From Helicobacter pylori (GTDB taxonomy: Bacteria; Campylobacterota; Campylobacteria; Campylobacterales; Helicobacteraceae): 64,000 nt of DNA. Below the pieces are notes generated by a model. It was not told the origin of the DNA. It did not search any database and saw nothing but the letters and a program-made list of their open reading frames with translations. The stretch spans positions 124,001 through 188,000 of the forward strand of contig CP032046.1 in assembly GCA_008032955.1 (NCBI GenBank), read 5' to 3'. Numbering within the stretch: position 1 is the first letter of the stretch; the number at the start of each line of letters is the position of its first letter. The translations under genes were made by a program, and so were the position numbers. Below, piece after piece: positions 1 through 8,697 of this stretch.

Positions 1-891
1 CTAAACATCTCTATAGGTTGCGATAAAAAATGCGCTTATTGCATTGTCCCGCACACTAGGGGGAAAGAAATTTCTATCCCTATGGATTTGATTTTAAGAG
101 AAGCTGAGAAATTGGCGAATAACGGCACTAAAGAGCTCATGCTTTTAGGGCAGAATGTGAATAATTACGGCGTTCGTTTCAGCAGCGAGCATGTGAAAGT
201 GGATTTTAGCGATTTGTTGGATAAATTGAGCGAAATTCCAGGCATTGAAAGGATACGATTCACTTCGCCTCACCCTTTGCACATGAATGATGTATTTTTA
301 GAACGCTTTGCCAAAAACCCTAAAGTGTGCAAGAGTATCCACATGCCCTTACAGAGTGGATCTAGTGCGGTGTTAAAGATGATGCGAAGGGGTTATAGTA
401 AAGAGTGGTTTTTAAATCGGGTGGAGAGATTAAAGGCTTTAGTGCCTGAAGTGGGTATCAGCACGGATATTATCGTAGGCTTCCCTAATGAGAGCGATAA
501 GGATTTTGAAGACACGATGGAGGTTCTAGAAAAAGTGCGCTTTGACACGCTCTATAGTTTCATTTATTCCCCACGCCCTTTCACTGAGGCGGGAGCTTGG
601 AAGGAGAGAGTGCCGTTAGAAGTTTCATCTTCAAGGTTGGAGAGGTTGCAAAACAGGCACAAAGAAATTTTAGAAGAAAAAGCCAAGCTAGAAGTGGGTA
701 AAACGCATGTGGTGTTGGTGGAAAATAGGCGTGAAGCTGATGGGCAAATTGCGGGTTTTGAGGGGTGCAGCGATACGGGGAAATTCATTGAAGTAGCGTG
801 TAAAGAAAAAAGAAACCCGGGCGAGCTTGTAAAAGTGGAGATTATTTCTCATTCCAAAGGGCGCTTGATAGCGGCCATTAAAGGCAACTAA
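1..891 (+). CDS. miaB: tRNA-2-methylthio-N6-dimethylallyladenosine synthase MiaB, 5' end outside window
   Basis: Radical-SAM methylthiotransferase that adds the 2-methylthio group to i6A37 of tRNAs. The frame is open from base 1; the ATG at base 82 is internal. The first codons read GCDKKCAYC, which is the CxxxCxxC site for the radical-SAM [4Fe-4S] cluster. The N-terminal MTTase domain with the second cluster lies outside the window. Downstream are the family segments [12 protein letters not shown] and [19 protein letters not shown], then a C-terminal TRAM-like domain (about the last 65 residues, from [10 protein letters not shown]). It is one of two methylthiotransferases here; the other (14939-16195) is MtaB-like. 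lpxJ follows after 38 bases on the same strand. Confidence 0.93.
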   Translation, partial: LNISIGCDKKCAYCIVPHTRGKEISIPMDLILREAEKLANNGTKELMLLGQNVNNYGVRFSSEHVKVDFSDLLDKLSEIPGIERIRFTSPHPLHMNDVFLERFAKNPKVCKSIHMPLQSGSSAVLKMMRRGYSKEWFLNRVERLKALVPEVGISTDIIVGFPNESDKDFEDTMEVLEKVRFDTLYSFIYSPRPFTEAGAWKERVPLEVSSSRLERLQNRHKEILEEKAKLEVGKTHVVLVENRREADGQIAGFEGCSDTGKFIEVACKEKRNPGELVKVEIISHSKGRLIAAIKGN

Positions 892-929
892 TAAAAATAA
901 CCAATGAAGAGCGGGTTTAAAGGCGAGAA

Positions 930-1583
930 TTGAGCTTAAAATTTTTCAGGAAAAATATCGTTTTAAAGGTTGTCCCTCGTTTGGCGTTTGGAGTCCTTTG
1001 GTTGTTGCATAAAACTTGTAAAAACCGCTATTTTTTAGCTCAAAATTTAAAAGAAAAACCCTTTATTGTAAGCTGTTGGCATGGGGAGCTTGGCATGATC
1101 GGGTTTGCGTATTTAAGGCTTGAAAAACCTTCTGTTTATGTGATCGCAAGCCAGCATTTTGACGGCTCTATTGCGGCGGGTTTGTTTGAAAGCTTTGGTT
1201 TTAAAAACATTAGAGGTTCTAGCAAAAAAGGAGGGGTTAAGGTTTTGATAGAGGGGCTTAAACGCTTGAAAGAAGGTTGCGATGTCGCTATCACTCCTGA
1301 TGGCCCCAAAGGCCCACGGCACAGCATAGCGGATGGGGTGATCGCTTTAGCTCAAAAATCAGGCGTGGGGATTAGCGTTTGTCGGGTGGTTTGTAAAAAC
1401 GCATGGCGGTTGAACACTTGGGATCAATTTGAAATCCCTAAGCCTTTTAGCGAAGTGCATTATTACATGCTAGAATCTGTAATCATCCCTAAAGAATGGG
1501 AACTTTCAAGGGCTAAAGAATATTTAAAGACGCGCATGGATTCTGTTGGATTTGAAGAATCTCAAAGGGGTTTGGGTGCTTAA
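930..1583 (+). CDS. lpxJ: Lipid A late acyltransferase LpxJ (DUF374 family)
   Basis: 217-residue acyltransferase-fold protein. It has the DUF374 signature: an early SCWHGELGMIGF block (catalytic-type His) and a TPDGPKGPRHSIADG block, with a hydrophobic N-terminus for membrane association. From memory, the H. pylori DUF374 protein (Jhp0255, HP0270) was characterised as LpxJ, which adds the secondary acyl chain at the 3' position of lipid A. The assignment here rests on family and gene order. Translation starts at TTG, with a purine-rich aaaggcgag stretch just upstream. The 3' end overlaps the next gene, whose likely GTG start is at 1576, so the two are probably translationally coupled. A second late acyltransferase, LpxL, is encoded at 8694. 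Confidence 0.82.
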   Translation: MSLKFFRKNIVLKVVPRLAFGVLWLLHKTCKNRYFLAQNLKEKPFIVSCWHGELGMIGFAYLRLEKPSVYVIASQHFDGSIAAGLFESFGFKNIRGSSKKGGVKVLIEGLKRLKEGCDVAITPDGPKGPRHSIADGVIALAQKSGVGISVCRVVCKNAWRLNTWDQFEIPKPFSEVHYYMLESVIIPKEWELSRAKEYLKTRMDSVGFEESQRGLGA

Positions 1584-2556
1584 AGGGTTAAAAAAAGCGT
1601 TTAAAGAGAGGTTTTGCTCTCAAGTGTATATCTCTTTTAATGTGGATCACAATCTTTTATCCGCTCAAATTTTAAGGGTTAAAAACCACCGCATTAAAGA
1701 GAAATTTTTTAAAACTTTTGAGACTAAAGTGGAGACTAAAAATGGTGAAGTCCCTATTCAAGCCTTAAAAATCGCCAGAACTTATAGCCAAAAATACCCC
1801 TACACTTATTTCAGCGCGATGAGTAAGGCTAAAGAGGTTTTATGCGAAAAGCAGGCGTTTGAACAAATCAAACAAGAAAATCAAGATTATCATGCTTGCG
1901 AAGTCAATCAAAAGTATTGCGTTTATGTGGAATCTAAGGATTTTTTAAAGGATTTTAAGCGTTTTAAAATCCAGGATGTGGATTTTTTGTTTTCGCCTTT
2001 TAGCCTTATTTATGATTTTGTGCGTGATAATTTAGAAAATAAGCCGTTGTTGTATTTGCTTTTGGAGCGTTCAAGATTTTATTTTTTGATTGCGGATAAA
2101 AAAGAGATTTTTTTAGCCAAATCCGTGTTTTTAGAAGAACAACCTGAAGAGTTTATAGAGAGCAAGGAAGAGGATTCTATGGAAATGGATAATGAGGCTG
2201 TGAATTTGTTTTTGAGTGAAATCCAAGAAGATATTGACAGCCTTGAAGAAGCGATAGGCCTAGACAGCAGTAAGGATAGTAAAGAAAAGAATGAGGACGC
2301 TTATAGTTTGATTGAAGGCATGACGAATATCCCCTTAATTGCAGATGTTTTGCAAGAGGGATTGCGCAGCGTCTATCATTCTAGAGAGATAGACTTTGTA
2401 GAAAAGGTGGTTGTTTTAGACAGTTGTCAAATCCACCACAAAGCGTTAATGCATTTGCAAGAAACTTTGATGATAGAAGTGGATAGGCTTGATTTTTCTT
2501 TAGTGGAGCGCTTGAACATTTTAGCGCGCATGGAGAATGAAAAGCATGCGTTTTAG
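1576..2556 (+). CDS. Conserved hypothetical; possible PilM-like actin-fold protein
   Basis: 326 residues from a GTG at 1576, chosen because aaagggg lies 6-12 bases upstream; an upstream in-frame TTG at 1546 is less likely. No family is certain. The N-terminus (YISFNVDHNLLSAQIL) resembles the first strand-loop of the actin/PilM fold. A later block (FSPFSLIYDF, then LLYLLLERSRFYFLIADKKEIFLAKS) looks like the second subdomain of PilM/GspL proteins. An acidic, Glu-rich linker (about residues 190-240) interrupts it. There are no membrane segments. The inference comes mainly from the two genes that follow, each with a single N-terminal membrane helix plus coiled coil, in the order expected for pilM-pilN-pilO. 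No other pilus genes are in the window. Confidence 0.5.
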   Translation: MLKGLKKAFKERFCSQVYISFNVDHNLLSAQILRVKNHRIKEKFFKTFETKVETKNGEVPIQALKIARTYSQKYPYTYFSAMSKAKEVLCEKQAFEQIKQENQDYHACEVNQKYCVYVESKDFLKDFKRFKIQDVDFLFSPFSLIYDFVRDNLENKPLLYLLLERSRFYFLIADKKEIFLAKSVFLEEQPEEFIESKEEDSMEMDNEAVNLFLSEIQEDIDSLEEAIGLDSSKDSKEKNEDAYSLIEGMTNIPLIADVLQEGLRSVYHSREIDFVEKVVVLDSCQIHHKALMHLQETLMIEVDRLDFSLVERLNILARMENEKHAF

Positions 2557-3079
2557 TTACATTGAGCCAAGAGCGAAATACCTTATCAGCAAGCTTTCTA
2601 AAATTTGGGTTTTTTACATTTTTTTATCTTTTGTGGTAATAGGGGGGTTAGTGTGGTTTATGCATAACGCTATTAAAAGCACTCAAGACAACGCGTCTAG
2701 TTTGATGATCCAAGAAAGGCTCTACCGCCATGAAATCAGCCGCTTACAGGTTAAGACTGATGAAACCTTAAAACTCATTAAAGAAGCCAAAAAGCGTTTG
2801 AATTACAACGATGATATACGAGATGTTTTGCAAGGGCTTTTAAATATTGTGCCGGATTCCATCACTATTAATAGCATTGAAATAGACCAGCAAAGCGTGG
2901 TGGTTAGCGGTAAAACCCCTTCTAAAGAAGCCTTTTATTTTTTGTTTCAAAACAAACTAAACCCCATGTTTGATTATTCTAGGGCGGAATTTTTCCCTTT
3001 AAGCGATGGGTGGTTTAATTTTGTCTCCACTAACTTTTCTAATTCCTTACTGATAAAAAACCCGGAGTCTATTAAATGA
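2546..3079 (+). CDS. Single-pass membrane protein, PilN-like
   Basis: 177 residues if started at ATG 2546 (an in-frame ATG at 2537 is possible); it overlaps the end of the preceding gene. A short cytoplasmic tail is followed by a strong membrane helix (IWVFYIFLSFVVIGGLVWFM, about residues 20-40), a helical, probably coiled-coil stretch, and a C-terminal alpha/beta domain. That domain contains LLNIVPDSITINSIEIDQQ and VVVSGKTPSKEAFYFL. The pattern of I/VPDSI.I..IEI....V.V.G.T.S is typical of the PilN periplasmic domain (PF05137-type). The role is inferred as part of an inner-membrane alignment subcomplex. H. pylori is not known to make type IV pili, so the present-day function is unknown. Confidence 0.55.
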   Translation: MRFSYIEPRAKYLISKLSKIWVFYIFLSFVVIGGLVWFMHNAIKSTQDNASSLMIQERLYRHEISRLQVKTDETLKLIKEAKKRLNYNDDIRDVLQGLLNIVPDSITINSIEIDQQSVVVSGKTPSKEAFYFLFQNKLNPMFDYSRAEFFPLSDGWFNFVSTNFSNSLLIKNPESIK

Positions 3080-3615
3080 AACCATTGCATTTTTCACACC
3101 TGGACAGAGAGCAATCAGGCGATGTGGGGTTTATCATTAAAAACCTCGTTTTTTTAGGGGTTTTTTCCTTATTGGGTTGGTTGAACACCGAGTATTTTCT
3201 ATGGCCTAGCATGCTGGAATTAAAAAAAATCCTTTTAGAAGAAAATCGTAAAAAAAGCGTTTTAGAATACGCACAAAGGCATTTTGAAACAGCCCTAGCA
3301 AACTATCGCAATCAAAAAGAAACCAGCGAATCTTTGTTAAAGATTTTTAATGATGAAGAGTCCAGGCGGATTTTAGAAAAGATTTTAAAAAAATGTTTTG
3401 ATGCCTATAAAATCAAACCCTTGCTCTCTCAAAACCCCCTTCAAAAAACCCAATTTTTTATCATGGCCAGAGCGAGCGAATTGGAAAAGACCTATCTTTT
3501 TTTCACCCTAATCAACAAGTATTTACCGAGCGCTCAAAGCCAATTGCCCTTAAAAATTTCAAAAGATGATGAAGGGTTGTTGGTGCAATTTAGCGTGAGT
3601 ATTGATCTCCAATAG
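3076..3615 (+). CDS. Single-pass membrane protein with coiled coil, PilO-like position
   Basis: 179 residues; the ATG overlaps the stop of the preceding gene by four bases (ATGA), so the pair is probably coupled. Topology is a cytoplasmic N-terminus, one membrane helix (about residues 22-45, NLVFLGVFSLLGWLNTEYFL), a charged heptad-like helical region, then a small C-terminal domain (KTQFFIMARASELEKTYLFF through LLVQFSVSIDLQ). Size, topology and position downstream of a PilN-like gene fit a PilO-type partner, but I see no diagnostic motif. A stand-alone hypothetical membrane protein is the alternative. Confidence 0.42.
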   Translation: MKPLHFSHLDREQSGDVGFIIKNLVFLGVFSLLGWLNTEYFLWPSMLELKKILLEENRKKSVLEYAQRHFETALANYRNQKETSESLLKIFNDEESRRILEKILKKCFDAYKIKPLLSQNPLQKTQFFIMARASELEKTYLFFTLINKYLPSAQSQLPLKISKDDEGLLVQFSVSIDLQ

Positions 3616-3630
3616 GATAGGGGTAGTTTA

Positions 3631-4029
3631 ATGCAAGATTTTGATTTCAGTTTTAATCCTAAGGCATGCGAGGGTTGTGGGGCAAAGTGTTGCGTGGGAG
3701 AAAGCGGGTATATTTTTTTGAATATCCAAGAAATGCAACAAATTAGCGCTTTTTTAAAATTAGAATTAGAAGAATTCAGTCAAAAATACGTTAAAAAGGT
3801 GGGGTATAAGTTCTCTTTACTAGAAAAAGACGCTAAAGAGTTGGGTTTGGCGTGCGTGTTTTTGGATTTGGAGACGAAAAAATGCCAGATTTATAGCGTG
3901 CGCCCTAAGCAATGCCAAACTTTTCCTTTTTGGGAGAGCGTGAAAACTTTCTCTAAAGAGCAAAAAGAAGCTTTTTGTCAAAGCTGTCCGGGCATCACAC
4001 AAAAAACCAAAGAAACTAAAGTGCGCTAA
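3631..4029 (+). CDS. YkgJ-type Cys-cluster protein (CxxCxxCC family)
   Basis: 132 residues. Cysteines are arranged as CEGCGAKCC near the N-terminus, then C in LACVFLD, C in KKCQIYS, C in PKQCQTFPFW and CQSCPG at the C-terminus. This is the layout of the PF03692 (YkgJ/CxxCxxCC) family, thought to bind zinc or an Fe-S cluster; the biochemical function of that family is poorly known. It is preceded by the RBS-like gataggggt and follows the PilO-like gene after 15 bases, so it may be co-transcribed. No signal peptide; probably cytoplasmic. Confidence 0.75.
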   Translation: MQDFDFSFNPKACEGCGAKCCVGESGYIFLNIQEMQQISAFLKLELEEFSQKYVKKVGYKFSLLEKDAKELGLACVFLDLETKKCQIYSVRPKQCQTFPFWESVKTFSKEQKEAFCQSCPGITQKTKETKVR

Positions 4030-4065
4030 AATTCACTTTAGTTACACAAAAAAGGAAATAAAATA

Positions 4066-5361
4066 ATGAATATTCAAACAAAGAAAAGATTTTTAGCAAA
4101 TATATTGTTTTTTAGTCTGTTTTCTTGCCTTAAGGCTGAAACCCTTTCAGAAGATCATCAAATCCTGTTGAGTTCAGACGCTTTCCATAGAGGGGATTTT
4201 GCAGCCGCTCAAAAAGGGTATATGAATCTTTACAAGCAAACCAATAAAGTGGTGTATGCTAAAGAAGCGGCCATTTCAGCGGCGAGTTTAGGGGACATTA
4301 AAACCGCTATGCATTTAGCCATGCTCTATCAAAAAATCACCAATAATCGTAACGATGTTTCTATCAATAAGATTTTAGTGGATGGCTATGCGCAAATGGG
4401 GCAGATTGATAAGGCGATTGAACTATTACACAAAATCCGTAAAGAAGAAAAGACCATAGCCACAGACAATGTGTTAGGGACTTTGTATTTGACTCAAAAG
4501 CGTTTGGATAAGGCTTTCCCGTTGTTGAATAAGTTTTATAACCAAGTGCATGATGAAGACAGCCTAGAAAAACTCATTACAATCTATTTTTTGCAAAACC
4601 GCAAAAAAGAAGGCTTGGATTTGTTGCAATCTCATATAGACAGGTATGGTTGCTCAGAGCAATTGTGCCAAAAAGCGCTCAACACCTTCACGCAATTTAA
4701 CGAGCTTGATTTGGCTAAAACGACTTTCGCTCGTTTGTATGAAAAAAACCCTATTGTTCAAAACGCCCAATTTTACATAGGGGTATTAATCTTGTTAAAA
4801 GAGTTTGATAAGGCCCAGCAAATCGCAGAATTATTCCCCTTTGACAGGCGTTTGTTGCTAGACTTATACACCGCGCAAAAAAAATTCGATCAAGCTTCCA
4901 AACAGGCTTCTTTAATCTATCAAGAAAGAAAAGACCCTAAATTCTTAGGCTTAGAGGCGATTTATCATTATGAAAGCTTGAGCGCGAATAAGAAAAAACT
5001 CACCAAAGAAGAGATGTTGCCCATTATTCAAAAATTAGAGCAAGCCACCAAAGAGCGCCAAGCTTGGCTTGCTAAAACTAAAGATAAAGAAGACGCGCAA
5101 GACGCTTTCTTTTATAATTTTTTAGGGTATTCCTTAATAGATTATGACTTAGATATTAAAAGGGGCATGGATTTTGTGAGGAAAGCCTTAGCCTTAGATT
5201 CTGGATCAGTGCTTTATTTGGATTCTTTAGCATGGGGTTATTACAAATTAGGGAATTGTTTGGAGGCTAAAAAAATCTTTTCTAGCATCGCTAAAGAGTT
5301 TATTCAAGCCGAACCCGAATTAAAAGAACACAATAAGATCATTCAAGAATGCAAGAAATAG
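4066..5361 (+). CDS. Exported tetratricopeptide-repeat protein
   Basis: 431 residues. An N-terminal signal sequence (MNIQTKKRF, hydrophobic ILFFSLFSCLKA) is followed almost entirely by helical TPR-like repeats. Examples are HRGDFAAAQKGYMNLY, GYAQMGQIDKAIELLHKI, NVLGTLYLTQKRLDKAFPLL and, near the end, LDSLAWGYYKLGNCLEAKKI. The Cys in FFSLFSCLKAE could be a lipobox but is not canonical. TPR scaffolds bind partner proteins; the partner cannot be deduced. I see no enzyme motif. The RBS aaaggaaat precedes the ATG, and the gene overlaps the start of the TrpC-like gene by 13 bases. Two Cys in YGCSEQLCQK could form a disulfide. Confidence 0.75.
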   Translation: MNIQTKKRFLANILFFSLFSCLKAETLSEDHQILLSSDAFHRGDFAAAQKGYMNLYKQTNKVVYAKEAAISAASLGDIKTAMHLAMLYQKITNNRNDVSINKILVDGYAQMGQIDKAIELLHKIRKEEKTIATDNVLGTLYLTQKRLDKAFPLLNKFYNQVHDEDSLEKLITIYFLQNRKKEGLDLLQSHIDRYGCSEQLCQKALNTFTQFNELDLAKTTFARLYEKNPIVQNAQFYIGVLILLKEFDKAQQIAELFPFDRRLLLDLYTAQKKFDQASKQASLIYQERKDPKFLGLEAIYHYESLSANKKKLTKEEMLPIIQKLEQATKERQAWLAKTKDKEDAQDAFFYNFLGYSLIDYDLDIKRGMDFVRKALALDSGSVLYLDSLAWGYYKLGNCLEAKKIFSSIAKEFIQAEPELKEHNKIIQECKK

Positions 5362-5906
5362 GGATTTTAGAAAATTTACAAAAAAGCTTAGCCTTAAAAG
5401 AGGGCATGCTCTCTTATGAAATGCTGGGTAAAAGCCTATCGTATAACCCTTACTTGCCTAGAGTCATTCCTCAAACTAAAGATTGTGTTTTTGTAACCCC
5501 TGATGAGGTTTTAGAAAAGATTTTGAAAGAAAACACCCGCACCGATTGCGTCATTGTCAATTTCAAAGGATTATACGAAATAGGCGTGCCAAGCGTGTTT
5601 GATTTAGAAGTTTTAGGGTTATTGCGCCGCCATGCGAGTTCTTTGATTGTCCATCAGGATCTTTTCATCAGCCACTACCAGCTTTTAGAATCGCTTGTTC
5701 AAGGCTCTGATGGGGTCATTTTAGATGAAGAGCTTTTAAAAGAAGATCTAAAAGGCATGGTAGAATTTTCTTGGCGTTTGGGCTTAGGCGTGTTTGTAGA
5801 AACCCACAAGCCAGATTACACCCATTTAAAAGATTTAGGGGTTTTAGGCGTGCTAGAAAAAGTCCCCCATTCTTATAATCAAAAAAAAATAGTCTTTTTA
5901 GATTGA
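5349..5906 (+). CDS. Degenerate TrpC-like (indole-3-glycerol-phosphate synthase fold) protein
   Basis: 185 residues, short for a TIM barrel (TrpC is about 255). The middle resembles TrpC strand-helix blocks: SSLIVHQDLFISHYQLLESL corresponds to the 'kDFIidpyQiyearaaGADaiLLi' region, then GSDGVILDEELL, then LGLGVFVETHKPD corresponds to 'lGmevLVEvh'. The N-terminal catalytic Lys/Glu region and the C-terminal phosphate-binding half of TrpC are missing or unrecognisable, so catalysis is unlikely. The gene overlaps the TPR gene by 13 bases, which suggests coupling. The product may be a repurposed barrel fragment. Family-level confidence is moderate; function is unknown. Confidence 0.55.
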   Translation: MQEIGILENLQKSLALKEGMLSYEMLGKSLSYNPYLPRVIPQTKDCVFVTPDEVLEKILKENTRTDCVIVNFKGLYEIGVPSVFDLEVLGLLRRHASSLIVHQDLFISHYQLLESLVQGSDGVILDEELLKEDLKGMVEFSWRLGLGVFVETHKPDYTHLKDLGVLGVLEKVPHSYNQKKIVFLD

Positions 5907-5962
5907 ATTTTAAGCTAATTTAGAGTAAAAATCGTATTCAAACTTTTTAAAAGGAGTTAGTC

Positions 5963-6214
5963 ATGTCATTATTGGTGAATGATGAATGCATTGCATGCGA
6001 TGCTTGCAGAGAAGAATGCCCTAGTGAGGCGATTGAAGAGGGCGATCCCATTTATAATATTGATCCAGATCGATGCACGGAGTGTTACGGGTATGATGAT
6101 GAGCCTCGTTGCGTGAGCGTATGCCCTGTAGATGCGATTTTACCGGATCCTAACAACGCAGAGAGCAAAGAGGAATTGAAATACAAATACGAAATCTTAA
6201 AAGAGCAAGACTAA
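5963..6214 (+). CDS. fdxA: 2[4Fe-4S] ferredoxin FdxA
   Basis: 83-residue low-potential ferredoxin. Cluster ligands are visible as CIACDACREECP in the first half and CTECYGYDDEPRCVSVCP in the second. The extra residues between the second and third Cys of the second motif (CxxCx8CxxxC), plus the acidic C-terminal helix, are typical of the Allochromatium/YfhL type. A strong RBS (aaaggag) lies eight bases before the ATG. It is thought to carry electrons for pyruvate or 2-oxoglutarate oxidoreductases and for metronidazole-activating pathways in this species. gppA follows after nine bases, but the ferredoxin gene is preceded by a 56-base A/T-rich gap that may hold its own promoter. Confidence 0.92.
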   Translation: MSLLVNDECIACDACREECPSEAIEEGDPIYNIDPDRCTECYGYDDEPRCVSVCPVDAILPDPNNAESKEELKYKYEILKEQD

Positions 6215-6223
6215 AGGCTAGCA

Positions 6224-7678
6224 ATGGCTAAAATCACAACCGTGATTGATATAGGCTCTAATTCAGTGCGTTTGGCTGTCTTTAAAAAGACGAGCCAGTT
6301 TGGGTTTTACTTGCTTTTTGAGACCAAGTCTAAGGTTAGGATTTCAGAGGGCTGTTATGCGTTTAATGGAATCTTACAAGAAATCCCCATGCAAAGAGCC
6401 GTTAAAGCCTTGAGCGAATTTAAAGAAATCGCCCTCAAATACAAAAGCAAAAAAATCCTGTGCGTGGCGACCTCAGCGGTGCGCGATGCCCCTAATCGGT
6501 TAGAGTTTGTAGCGAGGGTGAAAAAGGCTTGCGGTTTGCAAATCAAAATCATTGATGGGCAAAAAGAAGCGCTCTATGGCGGGATCGCATGCGCGAATTT
6601 GTTGCATAAAAATTCAGGGATCACGATAGACATTGGAGGGGGTAGCACCGAGTGCGCGTTGATTGAAAAAGGCAAGATTAAAGATCTCATCTCGCTTGAT
6701 GTTGGCACGATCCGCATTAAAGAAATGTTTTTAGACAAAGACTTAGAGGTCAAACTGGCTAAAGCCTTTATCCAAAAAGAGGTCTCTAAACTGCCCTTTA
6801 AGCATAAAAACGCCTTTGGGGTGGGGGGGACGATTAGGGCGTTGAGTAAGGTGCTGATGAAACGCTTTTGTTACCCTATTGATTCTTTGCATGGCTATGA
6901 AATAGATGCACATAAAAATTTAGCGTTCATTGAAAAGATTGTTACGCTCAAAGAAGATCAATTACGGCTTTTAGGGGTGAATGAAGAGCGTTTGGATAGC
7001 ATTAGGAGCGGGGCGTTGATTTTATCAGTCGTTTTGGAGCATTTAAAAACTTCTTTAATGATCACTAGTGGGGTAGGGGTGAGAGAAGGCGTGTTTTTGA
7101 GCGATTTATTACGAAACCATTACCATAAATTCCCCCCCAATATCAACCCTTCTCTCATCTCTTTAAAAGATCGCTTTTTGCCCCATGAAAAACACAGCCA
7201 AAAGGTCAAAAAAGAATGCGTGAAATTGTTTGAAGCCTTATCGCCTTTGCATAAAATAGATGAAAAATACCTTTTCCATTTAAAGATTGCGGGGGAATTA
7301 GCAAGCATGGGTAAGATTTTAAGCGTCTATTTGGCCCACAAGCACAGCGCGTATTTTATTTTAAACGCTTTGAGTTATGGCTTTAGCCACCAAGATAGAG
7401 CGATCATTTGCTTATTGGCGCAATTCAGCCATAAAAAAATCCCTAAAGACAATGCTATCGCCCACATGAGCGCGATGATGCCAAGCCTTTTAACCTTACA
7501 ATGGCTGAGTTTCATCCTTTCTTTAGCCGAAAATTTGTGCCTGACAGACAGCCATCATCTAAAATACACGCTAGAAAAAAACAAGCTTGTGATCCATTCT
7601 AATGGTGCGCTTTACTTGGCTAAAGAGATGCTCCCTAAACTCGTTAAGCCCATTCCTTTGATGATAGAGTTTGCTTGA
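6224..7678 (+). CDS. gppA: Ppx/GppA-family phosphatase (exopolyphosphatase / pppGpp phosphohydrolase)
   Basis: 484 residues, full length for the two-part family. It has an ASKHA-fold start (TTVIDIGSNSVRLAVF), the phosphate-loop block GITIDIGGGSTECALI, the GVGGTIRAL segment, and a C-terminal helical HD-like region with HKHSAYFILNA and FSHQDRAIICLLA. The family hydrolyses polyphosphate and/or pppGpp, linking it to the stringent response and phosphate storage. Sequence alone does not decide the preferred substrate. The stop overlaps the TTG start of waaC (7675), so the pair is translationally coupled. Confidence 0.9.
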   Translation: MAKITTVIDIGSNSVRLAVFKKTSQFGFYLLFETKSKVRISEGCYAFNGILQEIPMQRAVKALSEFKEIALKYKSKKILCVATSAVRDAPNRLEFVARVKKACGLQIKIIDGQKEALYGGIACANLLHKNSGITIDIGGGSTECALIEKGKIKDLISLDVGTIRIKEMFLDKDLEVKLAKAFIQKEVSKLPFKHKNAFGVGGTIRALSKVLMKRFCYPIDSLHGYEIDAHKNLAFIEKIVTLKEDQLRLLGVNEERLDSIRSGALILSVVLEHLKTSLMITSGVGVREGVFLSDLLRNHYHKFPPNINPSLISLKDRFLPHEKHSQKVKKECVKLFEALSPLHKIDEKYLFHLKIAGELASMGKILSVYLAHKHSAYFILNALSYGFSHQDRAIICLLAQFSHKKIPKDNAIAHMSAMMPSLLTLQWLSFILSLAENLCLTDSHHLKYTLEKNKLVIHSNGALYLAKEMLPKLVKPIPLMIEFA

Positions 7679-8697
7679 AAATAGCGATTGTCAGGCTTTC
7701 AGCGCTTGGGGATATTATCGTGAGCGCGGTGTTTTTAACGCTGATTAAAGAGCGTTTTACTAACGCTCAAATAGAATGGTTCGTGGATGAAAGATTTGGC
7801 GCGATTTTAGAGCATTCCCCTTATATTGATAAATTACACCCCATCGCTTTAAAAAGCACTCTTACGACCTTTAACCCTTTGAAGATTTTCAAACTTTTTA
7901 AATCTTTAAGGGCTTATGAATACGATATAGTCATTGACATGCAAGGCTTGATCAAATCCGCTCTCATCACTCAAATGTTAAAAGCCCCTAAAAAAGTCGG
8001 CTTTGATTGCACTTCGGCTAGAGAGGGTTTGAGCGCGTTTTTTTACTCGCAAAAAGTTTCTATCGCTTATAATGAGCCTGTTTTAAAGCGCAATTTCACG
8101 CTCCTTTCTCATGCCCTAAACTTGCCCCAAAAAGAAATTTCAGAAGAAATTTCAGAGGGCTTAAGCTCTCGATCTAAAGTGTTTTCTTACCAAGATTCTC
8201 CAAAAGTTGATGCACTAAATTTGAATAAAAACAAGCTAAAAATCCTTTTTGTTTTAGAAACTTCTAAAATCAATAAAACCTACCCCATAGAGCGTTTTAA
8301 AGAGCTGGCTTTGATGCTAGAAAATTTTCAAATTTGCTTGCTATGGCATGCTGATGAAGATAAAGCCACTGCACTTTATGGCGCTTTAAAAAACCAATGC
8401 GATGTGTTATTGCTCCCCAAACTCACTTTAAACGAGGTTAAGGCGTTGCTCTTTAAAATGGATTTGATCATTGGGGGCGATACGGGTATTACGCATTTAG
8501 CATGGGCGTTGCAAAAACCCAGCATCACCCTTTATGGCAACACGCCCATGGAGCGTTTTAAATTAGAAAGCCCGATCAATGTTTCGCTCACCGGTAATTC
8601 AAACGCCAACTACCATAAAAAGGATTTTTCTATCCAAAACATAGAGCCTAAAAAAATTAAAGAATGCGTTTTAAACATTTTAAAGGAAAAAGAATGA
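7675..8697 (+). CDS. waaC: Lipopolysaccharide heptosyltransferase I
   Basis: 340-residue GT9 glycosyltransferase that transfers the first L-glycero-D-manno-heptose to Kdo of the LPS inner core. Features include the N-terminal KIAIVRLSALGDIIVSAVFL signature, DIVIDMQGLIKSAL, and the donor-site block LIIGGDTGITHLAWAL followed by ITLYGNTP. The start is TTG, overlapping the gppA stop; no better start fits the conserved N-terminus. The stop overlaps the ATG of lpxL (ATGA at 8694). Linkage of core heptose transfer with lipid A acylation is consistent with an envelope-assembly operon. Confidence 0.93.
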   Translation: MKIAIVRLSALGDIIVSAVFLTLIKERFTNAQIEWFVDERFGAILEHSPYIDKLHPIALKSTLTTFNPLKIFKLFKSLRAYEYDIVIDMQGLIKSALITQMLKAPKKVGFDCTSAREGLSAFFYSQKVSIAYNEPVLKRNFTLLSHALNLPQKEISEEISEGLSSRSKVFSYQDSPKVDALNLNKNKLKILFVLETSKINKTYPIERFKELALMLENFQICLLWHADEDKATALYGALKNQCDVLLLPKLTLNEVKALLFKMDLIIGGDTGITHLAWALQKPSITLYGNTPMERFKLESPINVSLTGNSNANYHKKDFSIQNIEPKKIKECVLNILKEKE

